Positions 53,439 through 63,346 of a stretch of DNA of 64,000 nucleotides are shown piece by piece. Position 1 is the first letter of the stretch, and each line of letters starts with the position of its first letter. The stretch is from Bradyrhizobium diazoefficiens (GTDB lineage: Bacteria > Pseudomonadota > Alphaproteobacteria > Rhizobiales > Xanthobacteraceae): assembly GCF_016616425.1 (NCBI RefSeq), contig NZ_CP067101.1, positions 2,356,001 through 2,420,000 of the forward strand, read 5' to 3'. The notes under the pieces were generated by a model. It did not search any database, was not told where the DNA came from, and worked only from the letters and a program-made list of their open reading frames with translations. The position numbers were made by a program, and so were the translations under genes.

Positions 53439-54002
53439 ATGGCCTCCATCGACGAAGCGAAACAGTTCATCCCGCTCAACATCGCGGTGCTCACCGTGTC
53501 CGACACGCGCGCACTTGCGGATGATAAGTCGGGTCAGACGCTCGCCGACCGCCTCGTCGCCGCCGGCCATCGTCTTGCCGCGCGCGAGATCGTCACCGAC
53601 GACGTCGAGGCGATTCGCGCGGTGATCCGCCGCTGGATCGCGGATGCCGGCGTCGACGTCGTGATCACCACCGGCGGCACCGGCTTCACTGGGCGCGACG
53701 TCACACCGGAGGCGATCGAGCCGCTGTTCGAGAAGCGCATGGACGGTTTCTCGATCGCGTTCCATATGCTGAGCCATGCCAAGATCGGCACCTCGACGAT
53801 CCAGAGCCGCGCCACCGCGGGCGTTGCCGGCGCCACCTACATCTTCTGTCTGCCAGGTTCGCCCGGCGCCTGTCGCGACGGCTGGGACGGCATCCTTGCG
53901 GCTCAGCTCGACTACCGCACGCGCCCCTGCAATTTCGTTGAGATCATGCCGCGGCTGGACGAGCATCTGCGCCGTGCGAAGGCGCAGGGCGCGACGGCGT
54001 GA
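53439..54002 (+). CDS. moaB: molybdenum cofactor biosynthesis protein B
   Basis: A 187-residue MoaB/Mog-fold protein that adenylylates molybdopterin. It has IAVLTVSDTRALADDKSGQ, VVITTGGTGFTGRDVTPEA with the conserved GGTG loop, and KIGTSTIQSRATAGVAGATY with the SRA and LPGSPGACRDGW motifs. Length is typical for MoaB. The ATG at 53439 begins a normal N terminus; the upstream extension runs into a dispersed repeat. Other molybdenum cofactor genes are absent from the window. Confidence 0.93.
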   Translation: MASIDEAKQFIPLNIAVLTVSDTRALADDKSGQTLADRLVAAGHRLAAREIVTDDVEAIRAVIRRWIADAGVDVVITTGGTGFTGRDVTPEAIEPLFEKRMDGFSIAFHMLSHAKIGTSTIQSRATAGVAGATYIFCLPGSPGACRDGWDGILAAQLDYRTRPCNFVEIMPRLDEHLRRAKAQGATA

Positions 54003-54021
54003 TGGCTCGCTTGCGTGATCG

Positions 54022-54981
54022 TCAGAGATCCCGCTCCCAGGTCTCGCCAACCAGATCGGCACCGAAGCTGTGGTGCTTTTCTTCCTTCACGAGCCTGAAG
54101 CCTGCGCTTTGATAGATGCCGCGTGCGGCGACCAGGATGCTTTGCGTCCACAGCGTCATCTTGCGATAGCCCCTCTCGCGTGCGCCTTGGATGCATTGCT
54201 CGACCAGCGCGCGGCCGACGCCGAGCCCTCGCGCTTTCTTCTCCACCTGCAACAGGCGCAGCTTGGCGATCTCGTCCGTGGCCTTGACCAGAAAGATCGA
54301 GCCGACCGGCTCGCCCCCTATTTCCGCGATCCAGCAGTGCTCGCGCGCGGCGTCGTAGGTCTTGATGAACTGTGCGCAGATCTCGGCGACCAGCGCCTCG
54401 TAGCTGATGTCCCAGTTGTAGTCCGCGGCATAGGCGGCGCCCTGTCGAGAAATGACCCAGCCCATGTCACCGACGCGATGGCTGCGCAGCATGAAAGCCG
54501 CGGCCTGGGTTCGGCGTGGCTCGAGCACGGATTCAATGGTCGCCATAGCCTGCGTGAGCCGCGTTGCGTCGCCGGGTGAAAGCTGGGCCAGCATTGCGGC
54601 GACCTCATTTTGCGAGCTCAGGTTCAACTTGGCGAAGGTCTGGCGGCCCTTGGCAGTGAGGCTGAGCTGGTATTGCCGGCGATCCGCGGGCAGCGGCCTT
54701 CGCGTGATCAGCCCTTTCTCGTCGAAGCTTTGCACGATGCGGCTGAGATAGCCGGGGTCGAGACCAAGCTCGTTTCCGATTTCTTTAGCGGCCAGTTCGT
54801 CGCGATGCGCGAGTTCATAGAGCACCCGGGCCTCGCTGAGCGAAAACGGGGTCTTGCCAAGATGCTGGTCGAGCACGCCAAGCTTGCGGGTGTAGAAGCG
54901 GTTGAAGGCGCGGACCGCTGCGACGTGATCGTCAGCGACCTGTTCGATCGCAATGTCTGATGGCGAAGAGCTTGACGGCAC
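54022..54981 (-). CDS. MarR-type regulator fused to GNAT acetyltransferase
   Basis: A 319-residue bifunctional protein. Residues about 25-140 form a MarR winged helix (LSEARVLYELAHRDELAAKE, LDPGYLSRIVQSFDEKGLI, RRPLPADRRQYQLSLTAKG). Residues about 160-315 are a GNAT domain with VEKKARGLGVGRALVEQCIQ as acetyl-CoA site and YQSAGFRLVKEEKHH after it. Such MarR-GNAT fusions are common in proteobacteria; the regulated genes and acetylated substrate are not known. Start ATG 54981. It converges with moaB. Confidence 0.9.
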   Translation of the reverse strand: MPSSSSPSDIAIEQVADDHVAAVRAFNRFYTRKLGVLDQHLGKTPFSLSEARVLYELAHRDELAAKEIGNELGLDPGYLSRIVQSFDEKGLITRRPLPADRRQYQLSLTAKGRQTFAKLNLSSQNEVAAMLAQLSPGDATRLTQAMATIESVLEPRRTQAAAFMLRSHRVGDMGWVISRQGAAYAADYNWDISYEALVAEICAQFIKTYDAAREHCWIAEIGGEPVGSIFLVKATDEIAKLRLLQVEKKARGLGVGRALVEQCIQGARERGYRKMTLWTQSILVAARGIYQSAGFRLVKEEKHHSFGADLVGETWERDL

Positions 54982-55044
54982 GGGACACCTCGATATTTGC
55001 CATTGTCAATTAATTATTTGACTTTAGCAAGTATCTGGCGACCT

Positions 55045-55620
55045 TCAACCGGCCATGACGATCCGGCTGCGCAGCATGGTCCGGGACGAGCGGCCGAGCC
55101 GCCGGAGCAGGCGCGCCTCGGAACGGCGGGCCTGCGGCGGGTAACCGCCGATCCGATCGTAATGGTTCCGCGCGATCAAAAGTCCCTGATCGCCGCGCGG
55201 GCCGACAAGTTTGCGCGCCACGGCCCGGAGGACGTCGCGCAATCCGGTATCGGCGTAAGGCGAGCGCGCATAGCGGAACACCGCCGCCCGATCCCGGCCG
55301 CTGGTCGCGACGGCCTCGATGAATTGGGTGGTTTCCTCGATCCAGCCGGTTTCCAGCACGGCGCCTGCGGGTAGGAACATCAGCCAGGGCGAGCGAGCCT
55401 GGAGCGCGCCGGCAGCGAGCGCGGCGCCTTGCGAGGATCCCTCGAAGCTGACGAAACGACAGCCCGCAACGTCGGCAACGCGCTCGATAACGCCGTTGCG
55501 GGTGCCGTCGACCAGAAGCACCTCCCGGACGACGCCGGCGGCGGCCCCGGGAACCAGCGCGGCCAGAGTCGCCACCGCCGTCTGCTCGACACCTTCGGTC
55601 GGAATGATGACGCTCAGCAT
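55045..55620 (-). CDS. short glycosyltransferase-like protein
   Basis: A 191-residue protein that opens like a family 2 glycosyltransferase (MLSVIIPTEGVEQTAVATL, then VREVLLVDGTRNGVIERV and WLMFLPAGAVLETGW). The usual DxD at the end of the nucleotide domain appears as PAG, so catalysis is doubtful. It ends with a basic RRSEARLLRRLGRSSR stretch and lacks membrane helices. The ATG at 55620 is chosen because it begins the first strand. It is divergent from the RMD1-type gene. Confidence 0.7.
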   Translation of the reverse strand: MLSVIIPTEGVEQTAVATLAALVPGAAAGVVREVLLVDGTRNGVIERVADVAGCRFVSFEGSSQGAALAAGALQARSPWLMFLPAGAVLETGWIEETTQFIEAVATSGRDRAAVFRYARSPYADTGLRDVLRAVARKLVGPRGDQGLLIARNHYDRIGGYPPQARRSEARLLRRLGRSSRTMLRSRIVMAG

Positions 55621-55854
55621 GATTGAGGCTTCAATGTATATGTATGCACTTCGGGAGAAGCGTCGCTCGATGTTGTCATAAACACGTGGCGTTGCCGAGT
55701 GCAACTATCCGGAGACGCTTCGGCGTGCGATGGTAAACTACGGGGTCGCTGCAGCGAAATATGTCACGCGCGGGTTGGCAATGTTGCCGATGTTTTCGGC
55801 ACAAGCTCATCCGGACCGTAGTAACCCGTAGCTTCGCGGTGACGGAGGCTTTAC

Positions 55855-56694
55855 ATGGACGCCGATCAACTCGCTGCTGGCAAGGCTTCAACGTCGCTGA
55901 AGCAGGAGGCTGCGTCGACCATGCGGATCCGGGCCCTGATGCTCGGTGACCGCATCAACGCCTCGGGCCTGGAGATCGGGACGCTGGTCTCTTCCACCCC
56001 GGCCGCCTTCCACGTCCATGCCGGTCTTGCCGTGATCTTCCGCTACGGCGTCGTGGTGCTGATCGGCCTGCTTCCGTCCGAGGAGAAGGTCCTGATCGAC
56101 ACCCTGAAGTCACGCGTGACCGGCGAACTCAGCCCGCATGAGGAGGAAATCGCGCATGCGCAGCTCTGCAAGGACGAAAGCGCCGAGGCGATCCAGCCGG
56201 GCGGCCCGATCTGCCTTGCCAAATTCTCTGACGAGCGGCTGCTCCTGATCGCGGACGCGCTCGCCAAGAGCACCTCGCTGGCCCGCGACGAGCGGCGCGT
56301 CGCCGCGGTGTTCGACGTGATCGAGCCCTTTGCGCGCAGGCTCGCCGAGCAAGGCCGCACGCCGCCGCGGCGCAAGGGCATCCTGAAGCTGATCGGCAAC
56401 GCGTTGCTGGTCCAGCAGCGCGTCGCCGGCCGCGTCGCGGTGGCGGAGAAGCCCGACGTGCTCTGGGAGAAGCCCGAGCTCGACCGGCTCTATGCCCGTC
56501 TCGAGGACGAGTACGAGTTGAAGGAGCGTCTCGACACGCTGGAGCGCAAGCTCACCGCGGTGTCGGAGACCGCCAACGCGCTGACCGACATTATCGACAC
56601 CCAGCGTTCGCTCCGGCTGGAAATCGCGGTCGTGGTCCTGATCGTGATCGAGGTTGCGATCGGGTGTTTCCAGATCCTGACCGGTACTCACTGA
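55855..56694 (+). CDS. RMD1/DUF155 family membrane protein
   Basis: A 279-residue protein of the RMD1 family (DUF155), related to yeast Rmd1/Rmd8/Sif2-Sif3. Residues about 25-250 are soluble, with FRYGVVVLIGLLPSEEKVLI, DALAKSTSLARDERRV, KLIGNALLVQQRVAGRV and WEKPELDRLYARLEDEYEL, all family hallmarks. The C terminus is one membrane helix (IAVVVLIVIEVAIGCFQIL). The bacterial function is unknown; eukaryotic members assist mitochondrial translation or assembly. GGAGG lies eight bases before the ATG. Confidence 0.85.
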   Translation: MDADQLAAGKASTSLKQEAASTMRIRALMLGDRINASGLEIGTLVSSTPAAFHVHAGLAVIFRYGVVVLIGLLPSEEKVLIDTLKSRVTGELSPHEEEIAHAQLCKDESAEAIQPGGPICLAKFSDERLLLIADALAKSTSLARDERRVAAVFDVIEPFARRLAEQGRTPPRRKGILKLIGNALLVQQRVAGRVAVAEKPDVLWEKPELDRLYARLEDEYELKERLDTLERKLTAVSETANALTDIIDTQRSLRLEIAVVVLIVIEVAIGCFQILTGTH

Positions 56695-56766
56695 GGTGTG
56701 GCGGCGCCCCGGCCATGGGCCGCCGGCTGCAATGCGCTCATCCGCACCTTGATGCGGTCATTGGTG

Positions 56767-57954
56767 TCACGTGACGTGGCCTTCGCGGATCAGCGCAGCG
56801 CAGTGGCGTGCGATCGTCATTTCTTCATCGGTTGGAATGACGAAGATTTCGATGGCGCTGTCGCCGCCGTTGATGCGCTCACGCGCTGCGTGGTTCGCGA
56901 CGGCATCGACGCACACGCCGAGCCAGGCGAGGCGTTCGCCGATCGCGCTGCGGACCTCCTTGGCATGCTCGCCGATGCCGCCGGTGAAGACCAGGCAGTC
57001 GATGCCGCCGAGCGCGGTGGCCATCATCGCGACAGCTTGCGCCGCGCGGAAGGTGAAGAGATCGACCGCATCGCGCGCCGCAGCCTCGTTGCTCGCGAGC
57101 AGGGTGCGCATGTCCGCGGAGATGCCAGAGACCCCGAGGAGGCCGGACTCGCGATAGAGCAGGTGCTGGACATCCTCTGCCGACATCTTCTCGTGCTGTT
57201 GAAGATAGAGCAGCACGCCGGGATCGATCGTGCCGCAGCGCGTGCCCATCACGAGGCCGTCGAGCGGCGTCAGTCCCATGGTGGTGTCCACGCTGCGGCC
57301 GTCGCGCAACGCGCACAGGCTGGCGCCGTTGCCGAGATGCGCGATGACGGTGCGCTTCGCGATGAGCTTCGGTGCGATCTCGGCAAGGCGCCCGGCGACA
57401 TATTCGAAGGAGAGGCCGTGAAAGCCGTAGCGTCGGACGCCGCGCTGCTCGAAACGCTTCGGAATGGCAAAGCGGCTCGCGGGCGGCGCCAGGCCGTGGT
57501 GAAAGGCGGTGTCGAAGCATGCGATCTGCGTCAGCGTGGGCCGGATCGCCGCAAGCGCGCGAACGGGCGCGAGGCACCGCGGCTGGTGCAGCGGCGCCAG
57601 CGGCGTCAATGCCTCCAGTTTCGCGGTGACGTCGTCCGTTAGCGTGACCGGGCCTGAATGATCCGGTCCGCCGTGGACGATGCGGTGACCGACAGCGCGC
57701 AGGCTGTGTTCGCCGAACCGCTCCTCGATGAAGCCGAGCACGTCGGCGAACAGATGATCGCCGTGGGCAGCCGGCGCCTCCCGCTGTGTCGCGAGCAGGT
57801 CTTCGCCCGCCGGACCCTTCACCACGAGGCGGGGCTTTGCCTCATGCTCGTCGAGCAGACCCTTGCAGAGCAGGGCAGGCTCAGCCGAGATATCGAACAG
57901 GCCGAACTTGATGCTCGACGACCCCGAGTTGAGGGCGAGGACCGAGTCCGACAT
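56767..57954 (-). CDS. ackA: acetate kinase
   Basis: A 395-residue enzyme that turns acetyl phosphate and ADP into acetate and ATP. It has the N-terminal phosphate site LALNSGSSSIKFGLF, RRYGFHGLSFEYV, HLGNGASLCALRDGRSVDTTMG and GGIGEHAKEVRSAI, the normal ackA order. The ATG lies two bases after the stop of xfp, so the pair is coupled: phosphoketolase makes acetyl phosphate, and AckA harvests it as ATP. Confidence 0.95.
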   Translation of the reverse strand: MSDSVLALNSGSSSIKFGLFDISAEPALLCKGLLDEHEAKPRLVVKGPAGEDLLATQREAPAAHGDHLFADVLGFIEERFGEHSLRAVGHRIVHGGPDHSGPVTLTDDVTAKLEALTPLAPLHQPRCLAPVRALAAIRPTLTQIACFDTAFHHGLAPPASRFAIPKRFEQRGVRRYGFHGLSFEYVAGRLAEIAPKLIAKRTVIAHLGNGASLCALRDGRSVDTTMGLTPLDGLVMGTRCGTIDPGVLLYLQQHEKMSAEDVQHLLYRESGLLGVSGISADMRTLLASNEAAARDAVDLFTFRAAQAVAMMATALGGIDCLVFTGGIGEHAKEVRSAIGERLAWLGVCVDAVANHAARERINGGDSAIEIFVIPTDEEMTIARHCAALIREGHVT

Positions 57955-57956
57955 GG

Positions 57957-60371
57957 CTAGTTGCCGGCTTCGGCGGGGGTGTTGCCGCCAGCACTGTTGG
58001 GCCAGACCCAGTCGCGGATCTCCGGCATGTCTTCGCCGTGCTCGCGCACATAGCGCGAATGCTCGATCAGCTTGTCGCGGAATTGCTGCTTGACTTGAGC
58101 GGCCTTGGCCGCGAGCCCGGGCACGCGTTCGATCGCCTCGATCGCGAGGTGGTAGCGGTCGAGCTCGTTGAGCACGACCATGTCGAACGGCGTCGTCGTG
58201 GTGCCTTCCTCGGCAAAGCCGCGCACATGCAGGCCGGCGTGGTTGGTGCGGTTATAGGTCAGGCGGTGGATCAGGTAGGGATAGCCGTGATAGGCGAAGA
58301 TGACAGGCTTGTCGCGCGTGAACAGGCTGTCGAAGTCGCGATCCGACAGGCCGTGCGGGTGCTGATCCCTGGGTTGCAGCGTCATGAGGTCGACGACGTT
58401 GACGACGCGGATCTTCAGGGCCGGCAGCGCCTTGCGCAAGAGGTCGACGGCGGCGAGGGTCTCCAGCGTCGGCACGTCGCCGGCGCAGGCCATCACCACG
58501 TCGGGTTCCTGGCCTGCATCTTCCGTCCCTGCCCAGGTCCAGATGCCGATGCCGGCGTCGCAATGCGTGGCTGCTTCCTGCATCGACAGCCATTGCGGCG
58601 CCGGCTGTTTGCCGGCGACGATCACGTTGATGCGATTGTAGGTGCGCAGGCAATGATCGGCGACCCACAGAAGCGTATTGGCGTCAGGCGGGAAGTAGAT
58701 GCGGACGATATCGGCCTTCTTGTTGGCGACGAGATCGACGAAGCCGGGGTCCTGATGGCTGAAGCCGTTATGGTCCTGACGCCAGACATGCGAGGTCAGC
58801 AGGTAATTGAGCGAGGCGATCGGGCGCCGCCAAGGCAGATCGCGGGTGACCTTGAGCCATTTGGCGTGCTGGTTGAACATGGAATCGACGATGTGGATGA
58901 AGGCCTCGTAGCAGGAGAAGAAGCCGTGGCGGCCGGTGAGCAGATAGCCCTCGAGCCAGCCCTGGCAGAGATGCTCGCTCAGTATCTCCATGACGCGGCC
59001 GTCCTGCGCGAGATGCACGTCGTAAGATTCGATCGGCTCCATCCAGACCCGTTCGGTGGCCTCGAATATCGCATCTAATCGGTTTGAGGCGGTCTCGTCC
59101 GGGCCCATGATGCGGAAATTGCGCTCCTTCGCGTTGAGACGAATGACGTCGCGCAGGAATTTGCCGAGCTCGCGCGTCGCTTCGGCCATGGCGCCACCGG
59201 GCTGCGGCACCTCGATTGCGAAGCTACGGAAGTCAGGCAGCTTCAGCTCCTTCTTGAGCAGGCCGCCATTGGCATGCGGATTGGCGCCCATGCGCCTGAC
59301 ACCTTCGGGCGCGAGCGCCTGAAGCTCTGGAATGAGCGCGCCGCTCGCATCGAACAGCTTTTCCGGCTCGTAGCTGCGCATCCAGTCCTCGAGCACTTTG
59401 AGATGCGCCGGATTCTCGCGGCAGCTCGCAACCGGAACCTGATGCGCGCGCCAAAACCCCTCGACCTTCTTGCCGTCGACCTCTTTCGGGCCGGTCCAGC
59501 CCTTCGGGCTGCGCAGCACGATCATCGGCCAGCGCGGCCGCTCGACGCTTGCGCGTCCGTCCCGAACGTGCTGCTGGATCGAGCGAATGCTGGCGAGCGC
59601 GACGTCGAGCGCATCCGCCATGGCCTGGTGCATCAATTTGGGATCATCACCCTCGACAAACAGCGGCTCGTGGCCGAGCCCGCGGAAGAGATCTCGGATT
59701 TCTTCATCGCGCATCCGCCCGAGCACGGTCGGGTTGGCGATCTTGTAGCCGTTCAAATGCAGGATCGGCAGCACCGCGCCGTCATGGGCCGGGTTCACGA
59801 ACTTGTTGGAGTGCCAGGACGCAGCCAACGGGCCGGTCTCGGCCTCGCCGTCGCCAACCACGCACGCCACGATCAGATCGGGATTGTCCAGCGCCGCCCC
59901 ATAGGCGTGCACCAGCGCGTAGCCGAGCTCGCCGCCCTCGTGGATCGAGCCCGGCGTTTCCGGTGCCACATGGCTCGGAATGCCGCCGGGAAAGGAGAAT
60001 TGCCTGAACAGCTTGCGCATTCCGTCCGCATCGCGCGCAATGTCGGGATAGATCTCGCTGTAGCTGCCTTCCAGATAGGTGTTGGCGACCATGCCCGGCC
60101 CGCCATGGCCGGGGCCGCAGACATAGACCACGTCGATATCCAGCGCGCGGATGATGCGGTTGAGATGGGCGTAGATGAAGTTCAGGCCGGGCGTTGTGCC
60201 CCAATGACCGAGCAAACGCGGCTTGATGTGCTCGGGACGCAAGGGCTCGCGCAGCAGTGGATTGTCGAGCAGGTAGATTTGGCCGACGGAGAGGTAGTTT
60301 GCAGCGCGCCAGTAGCGATCGAGAAGGTCGAGATCGCTGCTCCCCGAGGCCGATTGTTGTTGATTCGTCAT
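57957..60371 (-). CDS. xfp: phosphoketolase (xylulose-5-/fructose-6-phosphate)
   Basis: An 804-residue thiamine diphosphate enzyme that cleaves xylulose 5-phosphate or fructose 6-phosphate to acetyl phosphate and glyceraldehyde 3-phosphate or erythrose 4-phosphate. Signatures are [20 protein letters not shown], the ThDP site [33 protein letters not shown] [14 protein letters not shown] and [15 protein letters not shown]. The ATG at 60371 has AGGA upstream and gives the usual length. It heads an xfp-ackA operon, a route to acetate and ATP without pyruvate oxidation. Confidence 0.95.
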   Translation of the reverse strand: MTNQQQSASGSSDLDLLDRYWRAANYLSVGQIYLLDNPLLREPLRPEHIKPRLLGHWGTTPGLNFIYAHLNRIIRALDIDVVYVCGPGHGGPGMVANTYLEGSYSEIYPDIARDADGMRKLFRQFSFPGGIPSHVAPETPGSIHEGGELGYALVHAYGAALDNPDLIVACVVGDGEAETGPLAASWHSNKFVNPAHDGAVLPILHLNGYKIANPTVLGRMRDEEIRDLFRGLGHEPLFVEGDDPKLMHQAMADALDVALASIRSIQQHVRDGRASVERPRWPMIVLRSPKGWTGPKEVDGKKVEGFWRAHQVPVASCRENPAHLKVLEDWMRSYEPEKLFDASGALIPELQALAPEGVRRMGANPHANGGLLKKELKLPDFRSFAIEVPQPGGAMAEATRELGKFLRDVIRLNAKERNFRIMGPDETASNRLDAIFEATERVWMEPIESYDVHLAQDGRVMEILSEHLCQGWLEGYLLTGRHGFFSCYEAFIHIVDSMFNQHAKWLKVTRDLPWRRPIASLNYLLTSHVWRQDHNGFSHQDPGFVDLVANKKADIVRIYFPPDANTLLWVADHCLRTYNRINVIVAGKQPAPQWLSMQEAATHCDAGIGIWTWAGTEDAGQEPDVVMACAGDVPTLETLAAVDLLRKALPALKIRVVNVVDLMTLQPRDQHPHGLSDRDFDSLFTRDKPVIFAYHGYPYLIHRLTYNRTNHAGLHVRGFAEEGTTTTPFDMVVLNELDRYHLAIEAIERVPGLAAKAAQVKQQFRDKLIEHSRYVREHGEDMPEIRDWVWPNSAGGNTPAEAGN

Positions 60372-60506
60372 GTTCCTGCTGACCTTCACCCGGCGATTCG
60401 TCACCAACATTGTTCCGCGACGATTGATCCCTGACCGGCATCAAACGAAATCGCCATGACGGGCGTGTTGCGTGAGGTCAAAGGGCCGCGCCTGGAATTT
60501 GGACGG

Positions 60507-60539
60507 CTCCTTTGCATGGGGTCGTTTTCCAGTTTTTCG
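60507..60539. repeat. second copy of the TGCATGGGGT block
   Basis: The block around TTTGCATGGGGTCGTTTTCC matches 23975-24007 at most of 33 positions. The first copy lies downstream of a gene end and this one lies in a divergent promoter region, so it is more likely a mobile or structural repeat than a shared operator. Confidence 0.6.
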
Positions 60540-60548
60540 TTTGTGTTC

Positions 60549-60576
60549 TTGATTTGTTCCTTTGTCGTGCTATCTT
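60549..60576 (+). promoter_or_regulatory. predicted promoter of the radical SAM gene
   Basis: A -35-like TTGATT (60549-60554), 16-base spacer and -10-like TATCTT (60571-60576). The transcript would begin near 60583, at the ATG of the gene, and no ribosome site precedes that ATG. This suggests a leaderless message. Confidence 0.5.
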
Positions 60577-60582
60577 CGCTTC

Positions 60583-61761
60583 ATGAGTCCAGCAGCATCC
60601 TCTCATGCTCTCAAGCACCCGCCGGTCAAGGCGCCCTCCGAGCCGGCGGGTGCGGACTCTGATTTTCCGCCCGATTTTCCAGAACTCGGCGTCGCCATCG
60701 ACCGCGCGCGCAGGCGAGGACGGGGTGCACAGTCCAACGCCAGTGGCCGTTACGAGGTCGAGGCCCGCGTCGCCTTCGATGATGGCTGGCAGAGCCTGGA
60801 AGAGCTGCCGCCGTTCAAGACTAGCATCGCGGTCGACACCTCGCGCAAGGTGATCACCCGCAACGATTCCCCCGACATCGGCTTCGACCGCTCGATCAAT
60901 CCCTATCGCGGCTGCGAGCACGGCTGCGTCTATTGCTTCGCACGGCCGACGCATGCCTATCTCGGTCTGTCGCCGGGACTCGACTTCGAGTCAAAACTGT
61001 TCGTGAAGCCTGATGCGCCTTCGCTGCTGGAGAAAGAGCTTGCCGCGCCCGGCTACGAGCCGCGGATGATTGCGATCGGCACCAACACCGACCCCTACCA
61101 GCCGATCGAGCGCGATCGCAAGATCATGCGCGGCATTCTGGAGGTGCTGGAACGCGCCGGCCATCCGGTCGGCATCGTCACCAAATCGGCGCTGGTCACT
61201 CGCGACATCGACATTCTCGCGCGGATGGCCAAGCGCAATCTCGCCAAGGTCGCGATCTCGGTCACCTCGCTCGATCCAAAGCTCGCGCGCACCATGGAGC
61301 CGCGGGCCGCGACGCCGCCGAAGCGGCTGGAGGCGCTGAAGCAGCTCTCGGACGCCGGCATTCCGACCACCGTAATGGTCGCGCCCGTGATCCCCGCGCT
61401 GAACGATTCCGAAATCGAGCGCATTCTCGATGCTGCCGCCCATGCCGGCGTCAAGGAGGCCTCCTATGTGCTGCTCCGGCTGCCGCTGGAGGTGCGCGAT
61501 CTCTTCCGCGAATGGCTGATGGCGAACTATCCGGACCGCTATCGCCACGTCTTCACCCTGATCCGTGACATGCGCGGCGGGCGCGACTACGACGCGAAAT
61601 GGGGCGAGCGGATGAAAGGTACTGGACCAATGGCCTGGACCATCGGTCGCCGCTTCGAGATCGCCTGCGACAGGCTCGGGCTGAACAAGCGGCGCTCGAA
61701 GCTGACGATCGATCACTTTGCGAGACCGAAGCGGAGCGGCGATCAGCTCAGCCTGTTCTGA
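60583..61761 (+). CDS. PA0069-family radical SAM protein
   Basis: A 392-residue radical SAM enzyme. The cluster motif is CEHGCVYCFARPTH near residues 110-123, with the PA0069-type neighbours NDSPDIGFDRSINPYRG upstream, and GTNTDPYQPIERD and VTKSALVTRDIDIL downstream. The family is widespread but its reaction is unknown; resemblance to DNA photoproduct lyase has been noted. No ribosome site precedes the ATG, so translation may be leaderless. It is divergent from xfp and followed by the VOC gene after 17 bases. Confidence 0.88.
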   Translation: MSPAASSHALKHPPVKAPSEPAGADSDFPPDFPELGVAIDRARRRGRGAQSNASGRYEVEARVAFDDGWQSLEELPPFKTSIAVDTSRKVITRNDSPDIGFDRSINPYRGCEHGCVYCFARPTHAYLGLSPGLDFESKLFVKPDAPSLLEKELAAPGYEPRMIAIGTNTDPYQPIERDRKIMRGILEVLERAGHPVGIVTKSALVTRDIDILARMAKRNLAKVAISVTSLDPKLARTMEPRAATPPKRLEALKQLSDAGIPTTVMVAPVIPALNDSEIERILDAAAHAGVKEASYVLLRLPLEVRDLFREWLMANYPDRYRHVFTLIRDMRGGRDYDAKWGERMKGTGPMAWTIGRRFEIACDRLGLNKRRSKLTIDHFARPKRSGDQLSLF

Positions 61762-61778
61762 TCGGGAAGAGGCATAGC

Positions 61779-62234
61779 ATGAGTAAGGAACTCGAGGCCC
61801 CGGTGCCGCGGCTGACCGTCATCACACTGGGTGTGAGCGACATCCGCGCCAGCATCGCCTTTTACGACGCGCTCGGCTTTTCGCGCCGGCTGAAGGCGAC
61901 CGGCGAGGCCGTTGCTTTCTACGAGACCGGTGGTCCGGTGCTCGCTCTCTATCCCTGGGATCGCCTCGCGGCCGACGCCGCATTGCCGGACCAGCCGAGG
62001 CCGAGAGCCTTCCGCGGCATCACGCTCGCATGGAACTGTCGCGCGCGTGAGGAGGTCGATGCGGTGATGGCTTTCGCGCTCGGCAAGGGGGCGAAGCTGG
62101 TGAAGGCCGCGCACGAGACCGATTACGGCGGCTATTCCGGTTATTTCGCCGATCCCGACGGTCATCCCTGGGAAGTCGTGGTCGCGCCCGGCATCGAGGT
62201 CGGTGAGGACCGGCGGGTGCATCTGGCGGAGTAG
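61779..62234 (+). CDS. VOC family (glyoxalase-like) protein
   Basis: A 151-residue protein with two betaalphabetabetabeta units: LTVITLGVSDIRASIAFYDA with ALGFSRRLK, and FRGITLAWNCRAREEVDAVM with GYSGYFADPDGHPWEVV. The terminal DPDGHPWE motif with its Glu is a normal metal ligand of the VOC superfamily. The substrate is unknown. It starts 17 bases after the radical SAM gene, so they are probably cotranscribed. Confidence 0.88.
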   Translation: MSKELEAPVPRLTVITLGVSDIRASIAFYDALGFSRRLKATGEAVAFYETGGPVLALYPWDRLAADAALPDQPRPRAFRGITLAWNCRAREEVDAVMAFALGKGAKLVKAAHETDYGGYSGYFADPDGHPWEVVVAPGIEVGEDRRVHLAE

Positions 62235-62312
62235 GGCGGCCGGCCTGAATAACGGGAATTGTCCGGGGTTCCCGGTTGCGCAAGCGGGGCTGTTTTGCGC
62301 ACCATCCCGGCC

Positions 62313-63173
62313 ATGATTCGGGACAAGTCCGCCAAGACACCGGCTAAAGACGCGCCAAGGAAGGACGCTGCGAAGAAGGCAGCGCCTGCCAAGGCAGGCA
62401 AAGCTGCCGAGGCAAGGGCTTCGACGGGCAAGGGCGATGGCAAGAAGGGCATCATTGCGATTGCTCCACCCAGCTTCCGTCGCGAGCGCGCGCTGATCAA
62501 GCGCGGCGTCTGGCCGATTGCCGGCTGCGACGAGGCCGGCCGCGGGCCGCTGGCCGGCCCCGTGGTGGCAGCGGCCGTGATTCTCGACCCCGACCGCATC
62601 CCGCGCGGCATCGACGATTCCAAGCGCCTGACAGCGGAGGAGCGCGAAAGGCTGTTCGACAAGATCTGTGCGACCGCGCAGGTCTCGGTTGCCGTCGCTT
62701 CGACCTCGCGAATCGATCGCGACAACATCTTGCGTGCCTCGTTGTGGGCGCTGAAGCGCGCCGTGGTGGCGCTGCCGGAGACGCCCAGGCATGTCTTCGT
62801 CGACGGCCGCGACCGGCTCGACACGGAATGCGACTGTGAGGCCGTGATCGGCGGCGACGGCATTGTGCTGTCGATTGCCGCGGCCTCCATCATCGCCAAG
62901 GTGACGCGCGACCGCCTGATGTGCGCACTGGCGCAGGACTGCCCCGGCTATGGCTTCGAGCAGCACAAGGGCTACGCCGTCCCCGAGCATCTCGACGCGC
63001 TCGATCGCCTCGGCCCCACCGTTCACCACCGCAGCTTCTTCGCTCCGGTCGCGGCCGCCCGCGCCAAGCACATGCCCTGGACCGTCGAGCCGGTGCAGGA
63101 CCTGTTCTCCGTCACCGAGGTCGAGATGCAGGTGGCAGCCGAAATCGACATCGACGCTTCCACAGGGCTCTAG
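62313..63173 (+). CDS. rnhB: ribonuclease HII
   Basis: A 286-residue enzyme that nicks RNA-DNA hybrids at ribonucleotides. The DEDD residues lie in [26 protein letters not shown] and [14 protein letters not shown], followed by [10 protein letters not shown]. The N-terminal about 55 residues are a Lys/Ala-rich tail ([20 protein letters not shown]) absent from short homologues and resembling histone H1 tails. The ATG at 62313 includes this tail; a later start would remove it. In many alphaproteobacteria rnhB lies next to ccrM; here they are 10 kb apart with other genes between. Confidence 0.94.
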   Translation: MIRDKSAKTPAKDAPRKDAAKKAAPAKAGKAAEARASTGKGDGKKGIIAIAPPSFRRERALIKRGVWPIAGCDEAGRGPLAGPVVAAAVILDPDRIPRGIDDSKRLTAEERERLFDKICATAQVSVAVASTSRIDRDNILRASLWALKRAVVALPETPRHVFVDGRDRLDTECDCEAVIGGDGIVLSIAAASIIAKVTRDRLMCALAQDCPGYGFEQHKGYAVPEHLDALDRLGPTVHHRSFFAPVAAARAKHMPWTVEPVQDLFSVTEVEMQVAAEIDIDASTGL

Positions 63174-63346
63174 CTGATCCTGTTTTCGCGGGCCCTTCGC
63201 CTCTCCCTGCGTGCGACGAGAGGGAAACGAGACATTCCCGCAAAGAGGCGCAGACCGAAGTTGCCACGACGCGCAGTGCCCATTATCAAAACAGATGTGA
63301 GCGAATAGGGCCGGCTGACGGGTTGGCTGCATCTTTCGGGCGTTGC

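Noticed and set aside
60424..60444. TTGAT and ATCAA inverted pair upstream of xfp, first taken for an FNR/FixK box
   Set aside because: The arms are separated by 11 bases, while FNR/FixK boxes have four. No second half-site gives the right spacing.
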